From: Syntrophobacterales bacterium
Lineage (GTDB): Bacteria; Desulfobacterota; Desulfobaccia; Desulfobaccales; 0-14-0-80-60-11
DNA: 64,000 bases
Reading direction: 5' to 3'
NCBI GenBank assembly: GCA_023512475.1
Contig: JAILZL010000002.1
Span: 62,001 to 126,000, forward strand
How positions within the stretch are numbered: the stretch's first letter is position 1; the number at the start of each line of letters is the position of its first letter. The notes beneath the pieces are model-generated. The model saw only the letters and a program-made list of their open reading frames with translations, ran no database searches and was not told the origin of the DNA. Position numbers and translations under genes: made by a program. This document shows positions 1-11,929 of the stretch, piece after piece.

Positions 1-177
1 CCGCCCCAGCTGTCTGAGGCCGAGCTGGAGGCGGAGATCGACCGCATCATCGCCGAGGTGGGGGCGGCCTCGGCCAAGGATCTGGGGAAGGTCATGAAAG
101 CCGCCATGGCCCAGTTGGCCGGCCGGGCGGAAGGCAGGCTGGTGCAGGAGATCGTCCGGCGACGGCTCGGCTCCTGA
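1..177 (+). CDS. GatB/YqeY domain protein, 3' part (5' end outside window)
   Basis: Open frame 1 from the window edge: PPQLSEAELEAEIDRIIAEVGAASAKDLGKVMKAAMAQLAGRAEGRLVQEIVRRRLGS*, typical YqeY C-terminus; upstream of mutS2/dnaG/rpoD. Confidence 0.8.
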   Translation, partial: PPQLSEAELEAEIDRIIAEVGAASAKDLGKVMKAAMAQLAGRAEGRLVQEIVRRRLGS

Positions 178-207
178 TCCGCATCGCCACAGGGGGAATG
201 GCGAGGC

Positions 208-2544
208 ATGCCGGATAAGACCTGGACTGCCCTGGAGTTTCCGGACCTGGTGCGGGTTCTGCAGGGGTTCGCGGCCTCCCGCCTGGGAAAGGCATTCCTC
301 GCCACCCTCTCTCCCAGCGCCGATTTTGCCCTCCTGCAGCAAAAATTCCAGGAAATCCGCGAGTTAAGGGACCTGGAGGACCGGGCGGGGGAGCTCCCCT
401 TGAGCGAGCTTCCCGATCTCGCGCCGTGGCTCTCCCGGGCGGTGGTGCCCGGCAGCCTGCTGCCCCCGGAGGCCTTCAACGACCTCCTCCTGGTGCTGCG
501 CCGGGCCCGGGAGGTGCGCCAGCACCTGGAGCAGCTGCCCCAACCCTCCTTGGCCCGTTTCCTGGCGGGTCTCCCCGACCTTGCCCCCTTGCGCCAGGCC
601 ATCGTCGCCGCGGTGAGCCCCCACAATTTCCTCCTGGACAGCGCCTCCCCCGGTTTGGCCCAGGTGCGCCGGGAGCTGGCCGCCACCCGGGAGCAGCTCC
701 AGCGCTTCATCAAGCAGCGCTACTTCAGCCCGCCCCAGGCGGAGGCGGTGCAGAGCCCCGTCATCTCCCAGCGCGGCGGCCGCTTTGTCATCCCGGTGAA
801 GGCCGATCATCGGGGGGCCATCCCGGGCATCATCCATGATCAATCCCAGACCCGGGCCACCCTCTTTGTGGAACCCCTGGAGATCGTGGAGCAGAACAAC
901 GCCCTGAACCTCCTGGCCTCCCAGGAAAAAAGGGAGGAGGAGGCGGTCCTCCGGCGGCTCACGGACCTGGTGCGGGCCTATCGCCTGCAGCTCGAGGAGA
1001 CCCTGGCCACGCTGGCGGAGGTGGACGCCCTGGCCGCCAAGGTGCGCTTCGCCCGTGCCTTTCAGGCCCGGGAACCCCTGCTGAGGAGCGCGGGCGGGGT
1101 GGAGTTCCGCCAGGCCCGGCATCCGCTGCTGGTGGCCCGGCGCCTTCAGGACCCCAGCGCCCCGCCGGTGGTGCCCATCGACCTGCGCCTCACCGAGGAG
1201 ACCCGCTTCCTCATCATCTCCGGGGCCAACGCCGGGGGCAAGACCGTGGCCTTAAAGACCCTGGGCCTCCTCACCCTCATGGTGCAGTGCGGCCTGCCGG
1301 TGCCGGTGGCGGAAGGCTCCAGTTTCGCGCCCTTTGACCAGGTCTTCGCCGACATCGGCGACCCCCAGGACCTGGCCCAGTCCCTGAGCACCTTTTCCGC
1401 CCACCTGAAGCGGGCCCTGGAGATGCTGGCGCATCTGCCGCCCAAGGCCCTCATCCTCCTGGACGAGCTGGGCACCGCCACCGACCCCACCGAAGGCGGG
1501 GCCCTGGCGCTGGCTCTGCTTCGGGCCTTTTACCGCCGGGGGGCCTGGGGTGCGGTGACCACCCATCTGCCCCTCCTCAAGGCCTTCGCCGGCCGGGAGC
1601 CGGGTTTTGAAAATGTGGCGGTGGTCTTTGATGAGCAGACCCGGCGGCCCACCTACCGGCTGGCCTACGGGGTGGTGGGGGCCAGCAACGCCCTCACCAT
1701 TGCCCGGGAGCTGGGGCTGGACCCGGCCATCCTGGCCGAAGCGGAATCCTACCTGGACTCCGAGGAGCTGAAGGCCTACCGCCTGCTGGCGGAGGTGGAG
1801 GCGGCCCAGGAGCGCCTCACCCGGAAAGAGCAGGAGCTGGCCGCCCGGGAAGCGGAACTCCTGGCCGCCCAAGCCGAGCTGGCCGCGGCGCGCCGGCGTC
1901 TGGAGGAGACCCGGCGCCACCTGGCCGAGAAGCTGCAGGCTGAGGCCCGGGCCCGCATCCGCCAGGCGGAGGCCGAGTTCAAAGACATCCTGAAGCGTCT
2001 GCGGGAGGGAGGGGAGTCCTGGGGAAAGCTGCGCCAGGAGCTCTCGGTCCGGGCCCGGGAGCTGGCGGCGGACCTCACCCCCCCGGAGGTGGCGGCCCCG
2101 GAGCCGGTCACCTTCCGCGTGGGGCAGCGGGTCTTCCTCCCGGCCCTCAACCTCACCGGCGAAGTGCTGGGGCCGGCGGGCAAGGACGGCCGCCTGACGG
2201 TGCGGGTGCGCCAGGTCAAGCTCCGGGTGCGCCCGGAGGAAATGACGCCGGTGGCCGGCGACGGCACCCGGGAGGTCCGGATCCCGGGGGCCTACCAGGT
2301 CGCTCCGGGGCCCCTCCCCCGGCTGAACATCGTGGGCCTGCGGGTGGAGGAAGCCTTGCCCTTGGTGGACCGGCTGCTGGACCAGGCCATCTTGCAGGGC
2401 CAGGAACGGGTGGATATAATTCACGGCACCGGCACCGGCCGCCTGAAAGCGGCCGTTCATGAACATCTGAAGCACCATCGGGCGGTGAAAGCCATCCACG
2501 GGGAGATCAACCCCGGGGTGACGGAAGTGGAACTGAAAGACTGA
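208..2544 (+). CDS. mutS2: Endonuclease MutS2 (MutS-like ATPase with C-terminal Smr domain)
   Basis: Walker A GANAGGKTVALKTLGLL, ILLDELGTATDP Walker B, C-terminal Smr-like IIHGTGTGRLK. Confidence 0.95.
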   Translation: MPDKTWTALEFPDLVRVLQGFAASRLGKAFLATLSPSADFALLQQKFQEIRELRDLEDRAGELPLSELPDLAPWLSRAVVPGSLLPPEAFNDLLLVLRRAREVRQHLEQLPQPSLARFLAGLPDLAPLRQAIVAAVSPHNFLLDSASPGLAQVRRELAATREQLQRFIKQRYFSPPQAEAVQSPVISQRGGRFVIPVKADHRGAIPGIIHDQSQTRATLFVEPLEIVEQNNALNLLASQEKREEEAVLRRLTDLVRAYRLQLEETLATLAEVDALAAKVRFARAFQAREPLLRSAGGVEFRQARHPLLVARRLQDPSAPPVVPIDLRLTEETRFLIISGANAGGKTVALKTLGLLTLMVQCGLPVPVAEGSSFAPFDQVFADIGDPQDLAQSLSTFSAHLKRALEMLAHLPPKALILLDELGTATDPTEGGALALALLRAFYRRGAWGAVTTHLPLLKAFAGREPGFENVAVVFDEQTRRPTYRLAYGVVGASNALTIARELGLDPAILAEAESYLDSEELKAYRLLAEVEAAQERLTRKEQELAAREAELLAAQAELAAARRRLEETRRHLAEKLQAEARARIRQAEAEFKDILKRLREGGESWGKLRQELSVRARELAADLTPPEVAAPEPVTFRVGQRVFLPALNLTGEVLGPAGKDGRLTVRVRQVKLRVRPEEMTPVAGDGTREVRIPGAYQVAPGPLPRLNIVGLRVEEALPLVDRLLDQAILQGQERVDIIHGTGTGRLKAAVHEHLKHHRAVKAIHGEINPGVTEVELKD

Positions 2545-2740
2545 GGGACAAAAGGGGAACGCCGGGCACCGGGGAGCTGGGGCGCGGCACCGGGCCGGCC
2601 CTCACGGTCAGGTCCGAGGGTGGCCCCGGGTGATGGCCGCGAACGGCTCCAGGGGGGGCCGGACTGACAGCCCGGCGGCGCCCGCCCCTTGTCCCGGGTG
2701 ACTGTGCCGCCCCGGTTTCTCGGGTCGCCAGGAGAAGACA

Positions 2741-4527
2741 TTGGCTCCGTACATACCGGAAGACAAGCTCCTGGAGATCAAAGAGGCCGCCGCCATTGAC
2801 GAGGTGGTGGGGCAGTATGTCAAGCTCACCCGCCGCGGCCGCAACCTGGTGGGCCTGTGCCCCTTCCACCCCGACAGCAAACCCTCCTTCACCGTCTCTC
2901 CGGAGCGGGGCATCTTCTACTGCTTCGGCTGCGGCGCCGGGGGTAATGTCATCGCCTTCCTCATGCAGCACCTCCGCCTCAGCTTCCCCGAAGCGGTGGA
3001 GGAGCTGGCCCGCCGGTATCATATCCCCCTCAGCCTCAAGGACGTGGGCCCGGAGGGGGCCCGACAGGCGAAAAAGCGCCGCACCCTCCAGGAGCTGCAT
3101 GCCGAGGCCGCGGCCTTCTACCAGCGGGTGTTGGCCTCCGCCGCCGGTGCCGGCGCCCGGGAATACCTGGCCCGCCGGGGCCTCACCCCCGAAGTGATTC
3201 AGGCTTTTCAGCTGGGCTATGCCCCGCCGGAGTGGGAGGCCATGACCCGGCATCTCCAGGCCCGGGGCTTCCCCCTGGAGCTGGCGACGGAAGCGGGTCT
3301 GGTGCTGCCCCGGGCCTCCGGGGGGTTTTACGACCGCTTCCGGGACCGGGTGATGTTTCCCATCCATGACCGCCAGGGCCGGGTGGTGGCCTTCGGCGGC
3401 CGGGTCCTGGGCGAGGGCGAGCCCAAGTACCTCAATTCCCCGGAAAGCCCCCTCTTTGCCAAGGGGCGGCTCTTCTACGGCCTGCCCCAGGCCGCCGCGG
3501 CGCTGCGGCGGGACGATGTGGCCCTGGTGGTGGAGGGCTATCTGGACCTGCTCTCCTTAAGGGTGCACGGCATCGAGCCGGTGGTGGCGACTCTGGGGAC
3601 CGCCCTCACCCGGGAGCACGTGCGCCTGCTCAAAAGCCAGGTCTCCCGGGTGGTACTGGTCTTTGACGGCGATGCCGCGGGGGCCCGGGCCATGCTCCGG
3701 GCCTTTCCTTTGTTTGCCGCCGAGTCCCTGGCGGTGCGGGTTCTGGTGCTGCCCGCCGGGCAGGACCCGGACGACTACGTCCGCACCCAGGGTCCGGACC
3801 TCTTCCGCCGGCCCTGGGAGACGGCCCAGCCCTGGTTCGCCTACCTCCTGGACACCCTCCTGGCCTCGTATGGCCGGGAGGTGGAGGGGGTGATGCGCAT
3901 CATCGCCGAACTCAAGCCCTTTCTGGCCGCGGTGGCGGACCCGGTGGAGCAGGACCTGTGGCTCAGGCAGGCGGCCGCCCGCCTGGAGGTGGAGGAGGCG
4001 GGTCTGCGCCGCTCCCTGGCCCAGGCGGTGCCGCCGGCGGTCTCTCGTCTGCTGCCCGCCCAGCACCTCAGTGTCAGTCTGGAGCGCAATTTCCTCAAGT
4101 GGATCCTCAGCCAGCCGGAGGCGGTGACCCCGGCGGAGCTGGAGGAATGGCTCGACGAGTTCGAGGATCCGGAGCTGCGGGAGCTCATGGAGCGCATCCT
4201 CGCGGTCACCCGGCGGTATGGGCGCTTGGATCTCAGCCTCCTTTTGGAGCAGGTGGAGGAAGACGGCCAGCGGCAGCTCCTGTTGGCGCTGGCTTTCGGA
4301 GAGGAGGAATTTGACGGGGTTTCGGCCGGACCCTTGCGGCAGGAGTGGCGGAATGCCTTTCTTAGGCGTCGGCTGAAGAAGGTGCAGGCGCACCTGCGCC
4401 ACAAGCTGGCCCAGGCCGCGGCCGAGGCGGCCGCCGGCGAACTGGTGGCCTTGCAGCTCCAGAAGCAGGAGGTGGACCGACAGTTGGCAGCCTTGATGGA
4501 GCACGGGTGTGCAGGAGGAGAACGTGG

Positions 4528-4531
<4 letters not shown>
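2741..4531 (+). CDS. dnaG: DNA primase DnaG (TTG start likely)
   Basis: CHC2 zinc finger [29 protein letters not shown], Toprim [11 protein letters not shown]; upstream of rpoD. Confidence 0.96.
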
Positions 4532-6255
<1,724 letters not shown>

Positions 6256-6446
6256 GCTCCCACGCCCGCCCGGTTCCACCAGGAGGAAGAAGGCGCGGGG
6301 GGCCAAGGGTTGGCGCCGATGGGCTGCCTTCTCCCCTGCCGCCCCCACCGGACCGGCGGGAGGACGGATAGCCTGTCAGGGCCGGGGTCAGAAAGAGCCC
6401 CGGCCCCGGCTTCTCCGGGCCCGGCAAACTTTTCCCCCTTGCCCCC

Positions 6447-6475
6447 TTGTTATCGCCGCCGGGACAGATTAAAAT
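6447..6475 (+). promoter_or_regulatory. Sigma70-type promoter for tRNA(CAT): TTGTTA-N17-TAAAAT
   Basis: Hexamers read directly; -10 ends 17 nt before the mature tRNA 5' end. Confidence 0.6.
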
Positions 6476-6492
6476 TATGTAAGTTCGTGCGG

Positions 6493-6565
6493 GGGCCCAT
6501 AGCTCAGCGGTGAGAGCAACCGGCTCATAACCGGACGGTCCCTGGTTCGAATCCAGGTGGGCCCA
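6493..6565 (+). tRNA. tRNA with CAT anticodon (elongator Met or Ile2; not resolved)
   Basis: Cloverleaf: acceptor GGGCCCA/TGGGCCC, D-arm TAGCTCAGCGGTGAGAGC, anticodon loop CTCATAA, T-arm CCTGGTTCGAATCCAGG; CCA not fully encoded. Confidence 0.93.
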
Positions 6566-6635
6566 CAGGCTCTATGGAGGAACGAAAAACCTTTCAGGTC
6601 CCGGGATATACGCGGCTCTCGGGGAGAGTCATCGT

Positions 6636-6668
6636 GAGGGGTGCAATTTACGCACCCCTCTTTCTTTT
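6636..6668 (+). terminator. Rho-independent terminator GAGGGGTGC-aatttac-GCACCCCTC-TTTCTTTT
   Basis: Perfect 9-bp stem and T-rich tail. Confidence 0.85.
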
Positions 6669-6674
6669 GCACCA

Positions 6675-7799
6675 ATGGCGATTTCGGTGGGAGATCTCTT
6701 GACCTGCCTGGATGCGGCCTGGCCCTTTGCCTGGGCCGCCCCCGGCGACCGGGTGGGCCTCCAGGTGGGAAGCCCTCAGCAGGAGGTGGCCCGCCTGCTG
6801 GTGGCCCTGGAGGCCAGCGAGGCGGTGGTGGCGGAAGCCCGGGAGCTGGGGGCCGACCTCCTGCTCACCCACCACCCCCTGCTTTACGCCCCGGTGACAG
6901 AGATCCGGGAGGACCGGCCCGCGGGGCGCCTGCTGGCCCAGATCCTCCGGGCCGGCCTGGCAGTGGTGGCCTGCCACACCAACCTGGATGTGGCGCCCGG
7001 AGGCCTCAATGACTACCTGGCAGCCCGCCTGGGGCTCACCCAAGCCGCGCCCTTGTCCCTCCAGGGCCGGGATCCCTGGCTGAAGCTGGTGGTGTTTGTG
7101 CCGCTGGGTTATGAGGACCGGATCCGGGCGGCCCTGTTCGACGACCGGGTGGGGGTCATCGGCCGCTACTCCCATTGCTCCTTCGCCGCCCGGGGGCAGG
7201 GCACCTACCTGCCGGAGGAGGGGGCCCGGCCCTGGCGGGGGCAGGTGGCCCGGCTGGAGCGGGCCGAGGAGGTGCGTCTGGAGGTCATCCTGCCCCAGAG
7301 CCGGGCGGCCGCCGCGGTGGCCCGGATGATCGCCGCCCACCCCTACGAGGAGGTGGCGTATGATCTTTACCCCCTGGACAATCCCGCCCCTCCTTTGGGG
7401 TATGGCCGGGTGGGGGATCTGGCCGCTCCGTGCCCCTGGGCCGGATTCCGGGACCGCCTCCCGGAGATCTTCCCGGTGCGGGGCGTGCGGCTGTGGGGGG
7501 AGCCACCCCCGGAGGTGACCCGGGTGGCGGTGTGCGGCGGCAGCGGTGGGGAGCTCATCGCGGCCGCCCGGGACCAGGGCGCGCAGGTGTTCATCACCGG
7601 GGAGGTGCGCCACCATCAGGCGGTCCCCGGTGATTATCGGCATTTTGTGGTGCTGGAGGTGGGCCATTTCGCCAGCGAGGTGGTCTTCATGCCCGCCTGG
7701 GCCGACGATCTTCAGCGCCGCCTGACGGCCCAGGGGGCGGCGGTGGAGGTCCTGGTGTCCCGCCGGGAGGAGCCCCCCTGTGTCGTTTCCCTGTGGTAA
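6675..7799 (+). CDS. Nif3-like dinuclear metal centre protein (GTP cyclohydrolase 1 type 2 homolog)
   Basis: DLLLTHHPLLY, CHTNLDVAPGGLNDYLA, HPYEEVAYDLYPL insert domain, VFITGEVRHHQA. Confidence 0.92.
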   Translation: MAISVGDLLTCLDAAWPFAWAAPGDRVGLQVGSPQQEVARLLVALEASEAVVAEARELGADLLLTHHPLLYAPVTEIREDRPAGRLLAQILRAGLAVVACHTNLDVAPGGLNDYLAARLGLTQAAPLSLQGRDPWLKLVVFVPLGYEDRIRAALFDDRVGVIGRYSHCSFAARGQGTYLPEEGARPWRGQVARLERAEEVRLEVILPQSRAAAAVARMIAAHPYEEVAYDLYPLDNPAPPLGYGRVGDLAAPCPWAGFRDRLPEIFPVRGVRLWGEPPPEVTRVAVCGGSGGELIAAARDQGAQVFITGEVRHHQAVPGDYRHFVVLEVGHFASEVVFMPAWADDLQRRLTAQGAAVEVLVSRREEPPCVVSLW

Positions 7800-7882
7800 T
7801 GGACGCGGTCCCCGAGGTTCCGGGGACCCAACCGGGGCCTGAAGCCCCAGCGGTGTGGTGATCAAAACGGAGGCAGAAACCT

Positions 7883-8641
7883 GTGTTGCCGGAATTGCAA
7901 GCGTTGATTGAATTGCAGGAACTGGATAAAGAAATCTCCGGGGTGCAGCAGGCCCTGACCCGCCTGCCCCAGGAACTGACCGAGGTGCGGCAGCTCCTGG
8001 CGGACCTCACCGCGGCCGTGGAGGCCAAGGAAGGGGAACTGGAGGAGCTCCGGCGGCGCCGCCGGGAACTGGAGGCGGAGGTGGCCGACCTGGAGGCGGG
8101 CATCCTCGCCAGCCGCCAGCGCCTCATGGAGATCAAAAGCAACATCGAATACAAGGCCATGCTCAAGGAGATTGCCTTCAAGGAGGACCAGCGGGACCAG
8201 AAGGAGACCCTGGTCCTGGAGGTGCTGGAGCAGCTCGAGGCCGGGCAGCAGGAGCTGGCGGCCCTGAAGGAGCGCCGGGCGGAGCAGGAGGCGGTGGTGC
8301 AGCGGGTCTCCGGGGCGGTGGCGGAGGAAAGCACCCGGCTGGAGGCGGAAGTGGCGGCCCTGGAGGCGAAGCGTCAGGCCCTGCGCCAGGCGGTGCCCGC
8401 CGCCCTCCTCAAGCGCTATGAGTTCATCCGCAGCCGCCGCAACGGCAATGCCATCGCCGAGGTGCAGGAAGGCGTCTGCCTGGGCTGCCACATGAACATC
8501 CTGCCCCAGCAGTTCATCGACCTGCAAAAGGGGGAGGAGCTCCTGCAGTGCCCCCACTGCCAGCGCATCCTCTACTGGCTGGGGGAGCCGGAGGAGGAGC
8601 AACCGGAACCCAAGACCAAGGCCGCCTCCCGCTCGGCATGA
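7883..8641 (+). CDS. C4-type zinc ribbon domain protein (coiled-coil plus Zn ribbon, DUF164/CT398-like)
   Basis: Long coiled coil, C-terminal CLGCHMNILPQQF...QCPHCQRILYW. Confidence 0.88.
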   Translation: MLPELQALIELQELDKEISGVQQALTRLPQELTEVRQLLADLTAAVEAKEGELEELRRRRRELEAEVADLEAGILASRQRLMEIKSNIEYKAMLKEIAFKEDQRDQKETLVLEVLEQLEAGQQELAALKERRAEQEAVVQRVSGAVAEESTRLEAEVAALEAKRQALRQAVPAALLKRYEFIRSRRNGNAIAEVQEGVCLGCHMNILPQQFIDLQKGEELLQCPHCQRILYWLGEPEEEQPEPKTKAASRSA

Positions 8642-9213
8642 GGGACGGACCCGCCTCCTCCCCGGTCACCCGGGCGGCGGTGCTGACAGCCTTGGCCGAG
8701 ACCCTGGACATCCCCGCGGTGCTGGCCCGCTTCGGGCTCACCCCGGTCCAACTGAGGGAACTCCTGCACCAGGCGTCACAGGAATGCCAAAAGGAAACGG
8801 AGGGCACCTGGCGCCTTTATGTGGATGGGGCCTCCCGGGGCAATCCGGGGCCGGCCGGCGCTGGGGCCGTCCTGCTGGACCCTGCCGGCCAGGTGGCGGA
8901 GGCGGCCTCCCGCTTCCTGGGCCGGGCCACCAACAACGTGGCGGAATATCAGGCCCTGCTCCTGGGACTGGAGCTGGCCCGCCGCCACGGGGTGCGACAG
9001 CTGGATATCTTTGCCGATTCCGAACTGCTGGTGCGTCAGCTCACCGGCCGCTATCAGGTCCGCAGCCCCCATCTGAAACCCCTGTACCAGGCGGTGCGCC
9101 GGAGTCTGGCGGAATTCCCCGCCTGGCGTCTGACCCATCTCCCCCGGCGCCACAATGCGACCGCCGACCGGCTGGCCAATGAGGCCATTGACCGGGCGGC
9201 GGCGCCGCGCTAA
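8638..9213 (+). CDS. Ribonuclease HI family protein
   Basis: RLYVDGASRGNPGPAGAGAVL, NNVAEYQALLLGLELA, DSELLVRQLTGRYQV; ATGA overlap with previous stop; start trimmed from the ORF track. Confidence 0.92.
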   Translation: MRDGPASSPVTRAAVLTALAETLDIPAVLARFGLTPVQLRELLHQASQECQKETEGTWRLYVDGASRGNPGPAGAGAVLLDPAGQVAEAASRFLGRATNNVAEYQALLLGLELARRHGVRQLDIFADSELLVRQLTGRYQVRSPHLKPLYQAVRRSLAEFPAWRLTHLPRRHNATADRLANEAIDRAAAPR

Positions 9214-9216
9214 AAT
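9188..9216 (+). promoter_or_regulatory. Sigma70-type promoter of rnpB: TTGACC-N17-TAAAAT, inside the RNase HI 3' end
   Basis: -10 hexamer starts at the RNase HI TAA stop; predicted +1 falls at the RNase P RNA 5' end. Confidence 0.75.
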
Positions 9217-9220
9217 ATAA

Positions 9221-9589
9221 GAAGCGGAGCAGGCCAGATGATCGCCGGCCGCGTCCAGGCACGGCCGGAGGAAAGTCCGGGCTCCACAGGGCAGGGCGCT
9301 GGGTAATCCCCAGGGGGGGCGACCCCACGGAAAGTGCCACAGAAACCAGACCGCCGTGGTACGGCCACGGTAAGGGTGAAAGGGTGAGGTAAGAGCTCAC
9401 CGGTGCCGGTGGCGACACCGGCAGCCAGGAAAACCCCGCCCGGAGCAAGACCAAATAGGGGAGCGCTGGAGGGTGGCCCGCCCGAAGCTCCCGGGTAGGT
9501 CGCGCGAGGCCCCGGGAAACCGGCGGCCCCAGAGGAATGATCATCACCGGCTCGTCCGGCACAGAACCCGGCTTACGGCCCGCTCCGCC
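9221..9589 (+). ncRNA. rnpB: RNase P RNA, bacterial class A
   Basis: P4 strands GAGGAAAGTCCGGGCTCCACAGGGCAGGG and ACAGAACCCGGCTTACGG; terminal pairing GCGGAGC/GCTCCGC; GGTAAGGGTGAAAGGGTGAGGTAAGAGCTCACC. Confidence 0.96.
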
Positions 9590-9745
9590 ATCTGGGTTCC
9601 GGGGGGAGGGACCCAGGGGTTATCCACCCCGCCCCTCTCCCTCCCCACCCCCACCCCTGAGAGGGGAGCGGGAAGGGGGGATGGAGAAGGGCATGGGTCA
9701 GTGACTCGGGGCTCCCCCATCACACCGTGGGATGATGCTATATCC

Positions 9746-10741
9746 ATGAACCCAACCAGCGTTGTCCTGCCGGCGGTCAAGCCGGCTCCCTCCCCGTACC
9801 TTTCCGTGGTCATTCCGGTCTTCAACGAAGAGGACAATCTGGAGGAGTTGGGCCGCCGGCTTTTGGGCACTCTGGGTCAGGCCGGCCGCCCCTTCGAGAT
9901 CATCCTGGTGGATGACGGCTCCACCGACCGCTCCTGGGAGATCATTGCCGCTTTGCATGAGCGCCACCCGGAGGTCCTCCGGGCCATCCAGTTCCACCGC
10001 AACTTCGGGCAGCATGCCGCGGTCTTCGCCGGGCTGGCCGCGGCCCGGGGCCAGGTGGTGGTGACCCTGGATGCGGATTTGCAAAACCCCCCGGAGGAGA
10101 TCCCCAAGCTGGTGGCCAAGATCGAGGAGGGGTATGACGCGGTGGGGGGCTGGCGGGAGAACCGGCAGGACTCCTGGCTCCGGCGTCTGCCCTCCCGCCT
10201 GGTGAACTTCATCATGAGCCGGGTCACCGGCGTGCCCCTTAGGGATTACGGCTGCATGCTCCGGGCCTACCGCCGGGAGGTGGTGGACAGCATCAACCTC
10301 TGCCACGAGACCTCCAGCTTCATCCCCGCCCTGGCCAACCTCTATGCCCGGCGGGTGACGGAGATCCCCGTAGCCCACGCACCCCGGGCCGCCGGCGTTT
10401 CCAAATACAACCTCTTCAAGCTGTTGCGCCTCAATTTCGACCTGATGACCGGCTTCTCCAACTTCCCCATCCATCTGGTGGGGGTACTGGGCATCCTCAT
10501 CGCCCTCATGGGGCTGGGCTTCGGGTTGTTCCTCTTCATCCGCCGCCTCTTCGTAGGGCCGGAGGTGGAGGGCGTCTTCACCCTGTTCGCCATCCTCTTT
10601 GTCTTTGTAGGCTTGAACACCTTCGGCCTGGCTTTGATCGGCGAATACGTGGGCCGCATCTACCGGGAGGTCCGGGCCCGGCCCCGTTATGTGGTGCGTC
10701 AGGTCCTGGGGGGCGGGCAGGACCAGCCGGGGGCCCCCTGA
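9746..10741 (+). CDS. arnC: Undecaprenyl-phosphate 4-deoxy-4-formamido-L-arabinose transferase-like GT2
   Basis: NRNFGQHAAVFAG, TLDADLQNPPEEIPKLVAKIEEGYD, DYGCMLRAYRR, two C-terminal TM segments, GEYVGRIYREVRARPRYVV; start trimmed out of rnpB. Confidence 0.9.
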   Translation: MNPTSVVLPAVKPAPSPYLSVVIPVFNEEDNLEELGRRLLGTLGQAGRPFEIILVDDGSTDRSWEIIAALHERHPEVLRAIQFHRNFGQHAAVFAGLAAARGQVVVTLDADLQNPPEEIPKLVAKIEEGYDAVGGWRENRQDSWLRRLPSRLVNFIMSRVTGVPLRDYGCMLRAYRREVVDSINLCHETSSFIPALANLYARRVTEIPVAHAPRAAGVSKYNLFKLLRLNFDLMTGFSNFPIHLVGVLGILIALMGLGFGLFLFIRRLFVGPEVEGVFTLFAILFVFVGLNTFGLALIGEYVGRIYREVRARPRYVVRQVLGGGQDQPGAP

Positions 10742-10821
10742 TTCCCGGCATCACCCTTCCCGCCCCGGGGGTCGGCTGCCGGGGAGGCGGCCGTTCCTTA
10801 CCCCCGAGGCCTGAGACACGC

Positions 10822-11766
10822 ATGCGGTTGGTGTTTTTCGGCTATCACAACGTCGGTTATTTCTGCCTGCAGGCGCTCATAGAGATGTGCCGGGATTTCG
10901 GGGACGAGATCGCCGCGGTGGTGACCCATGCCGACCACCCCCGGGAAAACCTCTGGTTCGCCTCGGTGCGGGACCTGGCCCACCGGCATCACCTGCCCGT
11001 GTATCAGCCTAAGGATCCCAACGATCCGGCCTTTGTGGCGGCCATGGCCCGCCTGGAGCCCGATTTTCTTTTTTCCTGTTATTACCGCCACATGCTGAAA
11101 AAGCCCCTCCTGGAGCTCCCCCGGCGGGGGGCCCTCAACCTGCACGGCAGTCTCCTACCCCGCTACCGGGGCCGGGTGCCGGTGAACTGGGTGCTGGTGC
11201 ACGGCGAAACCGAAACCGGGGTCACCCTGCACTACATGGAGGAGAAGGCGGACCGGGGCGACATCGTGGCCCAGGAGGCCGTGCCCATCGCCCCGGACGA
11301 CACGGCCTACACCCTGTTTGCCAAGATCACTGCGGCCGCGGTGGCGGTCATGCGCCGGGCCTATCCCCTCCTGCGGGAGGGGACCGCACCCCGCATCCCC
11401 CAGGATCATTCCCGGGCCTCCTATTTCGGCGGCCGCACCCCGGAGGACGGCCGCATCGACTGGAGCCGGCCGGCGGCGGAGATCTTCAACCTGGTTCGGG
11501 CCGTCACCCATCCCTATCCCGGGGCCTTCACCCATCTTCAGGGCCGGAAGTGGTTCATCTGGTGGGGGCGGCCCCTGGTGAAATTTATCGCCCCGGAGCT
11601 GGCTCCCGGGCAGGTGGCGGAGGCCTGGCCCGGCCAAGGCCTGGTGGTGGCCACCGGCGACGGCGGCTTTCTCATTGAGCGGGCCCAGCTGGAGGGCGAG
11701 CCGGAGTTTCTGGGGCCCGTGTTGGCCCTCTTCACCCACCTGGTGGGCCTCCGCCTGGGGGAGTGA
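10822..11766 (+). CDS. ArnA formyltransferase domain as a stand-alone protein
   Basis: LNLHGSLLPRYRGRVPVNWVLVHGETETGVTLHYMEEKADRGDIVAQ formyltransferase core; next to ArnA dehydrogenase homolog. Confidence 0.9.
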   Translation: MRLVFFGYHNVGYFCLQALIEMCRDFGDEIAAVVTHADHPRENLWFASVRDLAHRHHLPVYQPKDPNDPAFVAAMARLEPDFLFSCYYRHMLKKPLLELPRRGALNLHGSLLPRYRGRVPVNWVLVHGETETGVTLHYMEEKADRGDIVAQEAVPIAPDDTAYTLFAKITAAAVAVMRRAYPLLREGTAPRIPQDHSRASYFGGRTPEDGRIDWSRPAAEIFNLVRAVTHPYPGAFTHLQGRKWFIWWGRPLVKFIAPELAPGQVAEAWPGQGLVVATGDGGFLIERAQLEGEPEFLGPVLALFTHLVGLRLGE

Positions 11767-11929
11767 GACCGGGGGAAGCCCGAGGTTCCCGTCTCCCGGG
11801 CACAGCCCTCCTGCGGCTCCCAATTCTGCCCCGGTTGGCGGGGCCCCCTGCCATTTGCCGGAAAATCGGCTATAATGGCTCCGGGCAGCCCTGGAGCGGC
11901 CCCGATTCCCTCATGTCAGACCCACTCCC

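Noticed and set aside
2630-2645. GATGGCCGCGAA shared by the mutS2-dnaG and 34240 intergenic regions
   Set aside because: Short match without extended similarity; likely chance in GC-rich sequence.
9041-9562. 173-aa minus-strand ORF over rnpB
   Set aside because: Overlaps the clear RNase P RNA; not a coding gene.
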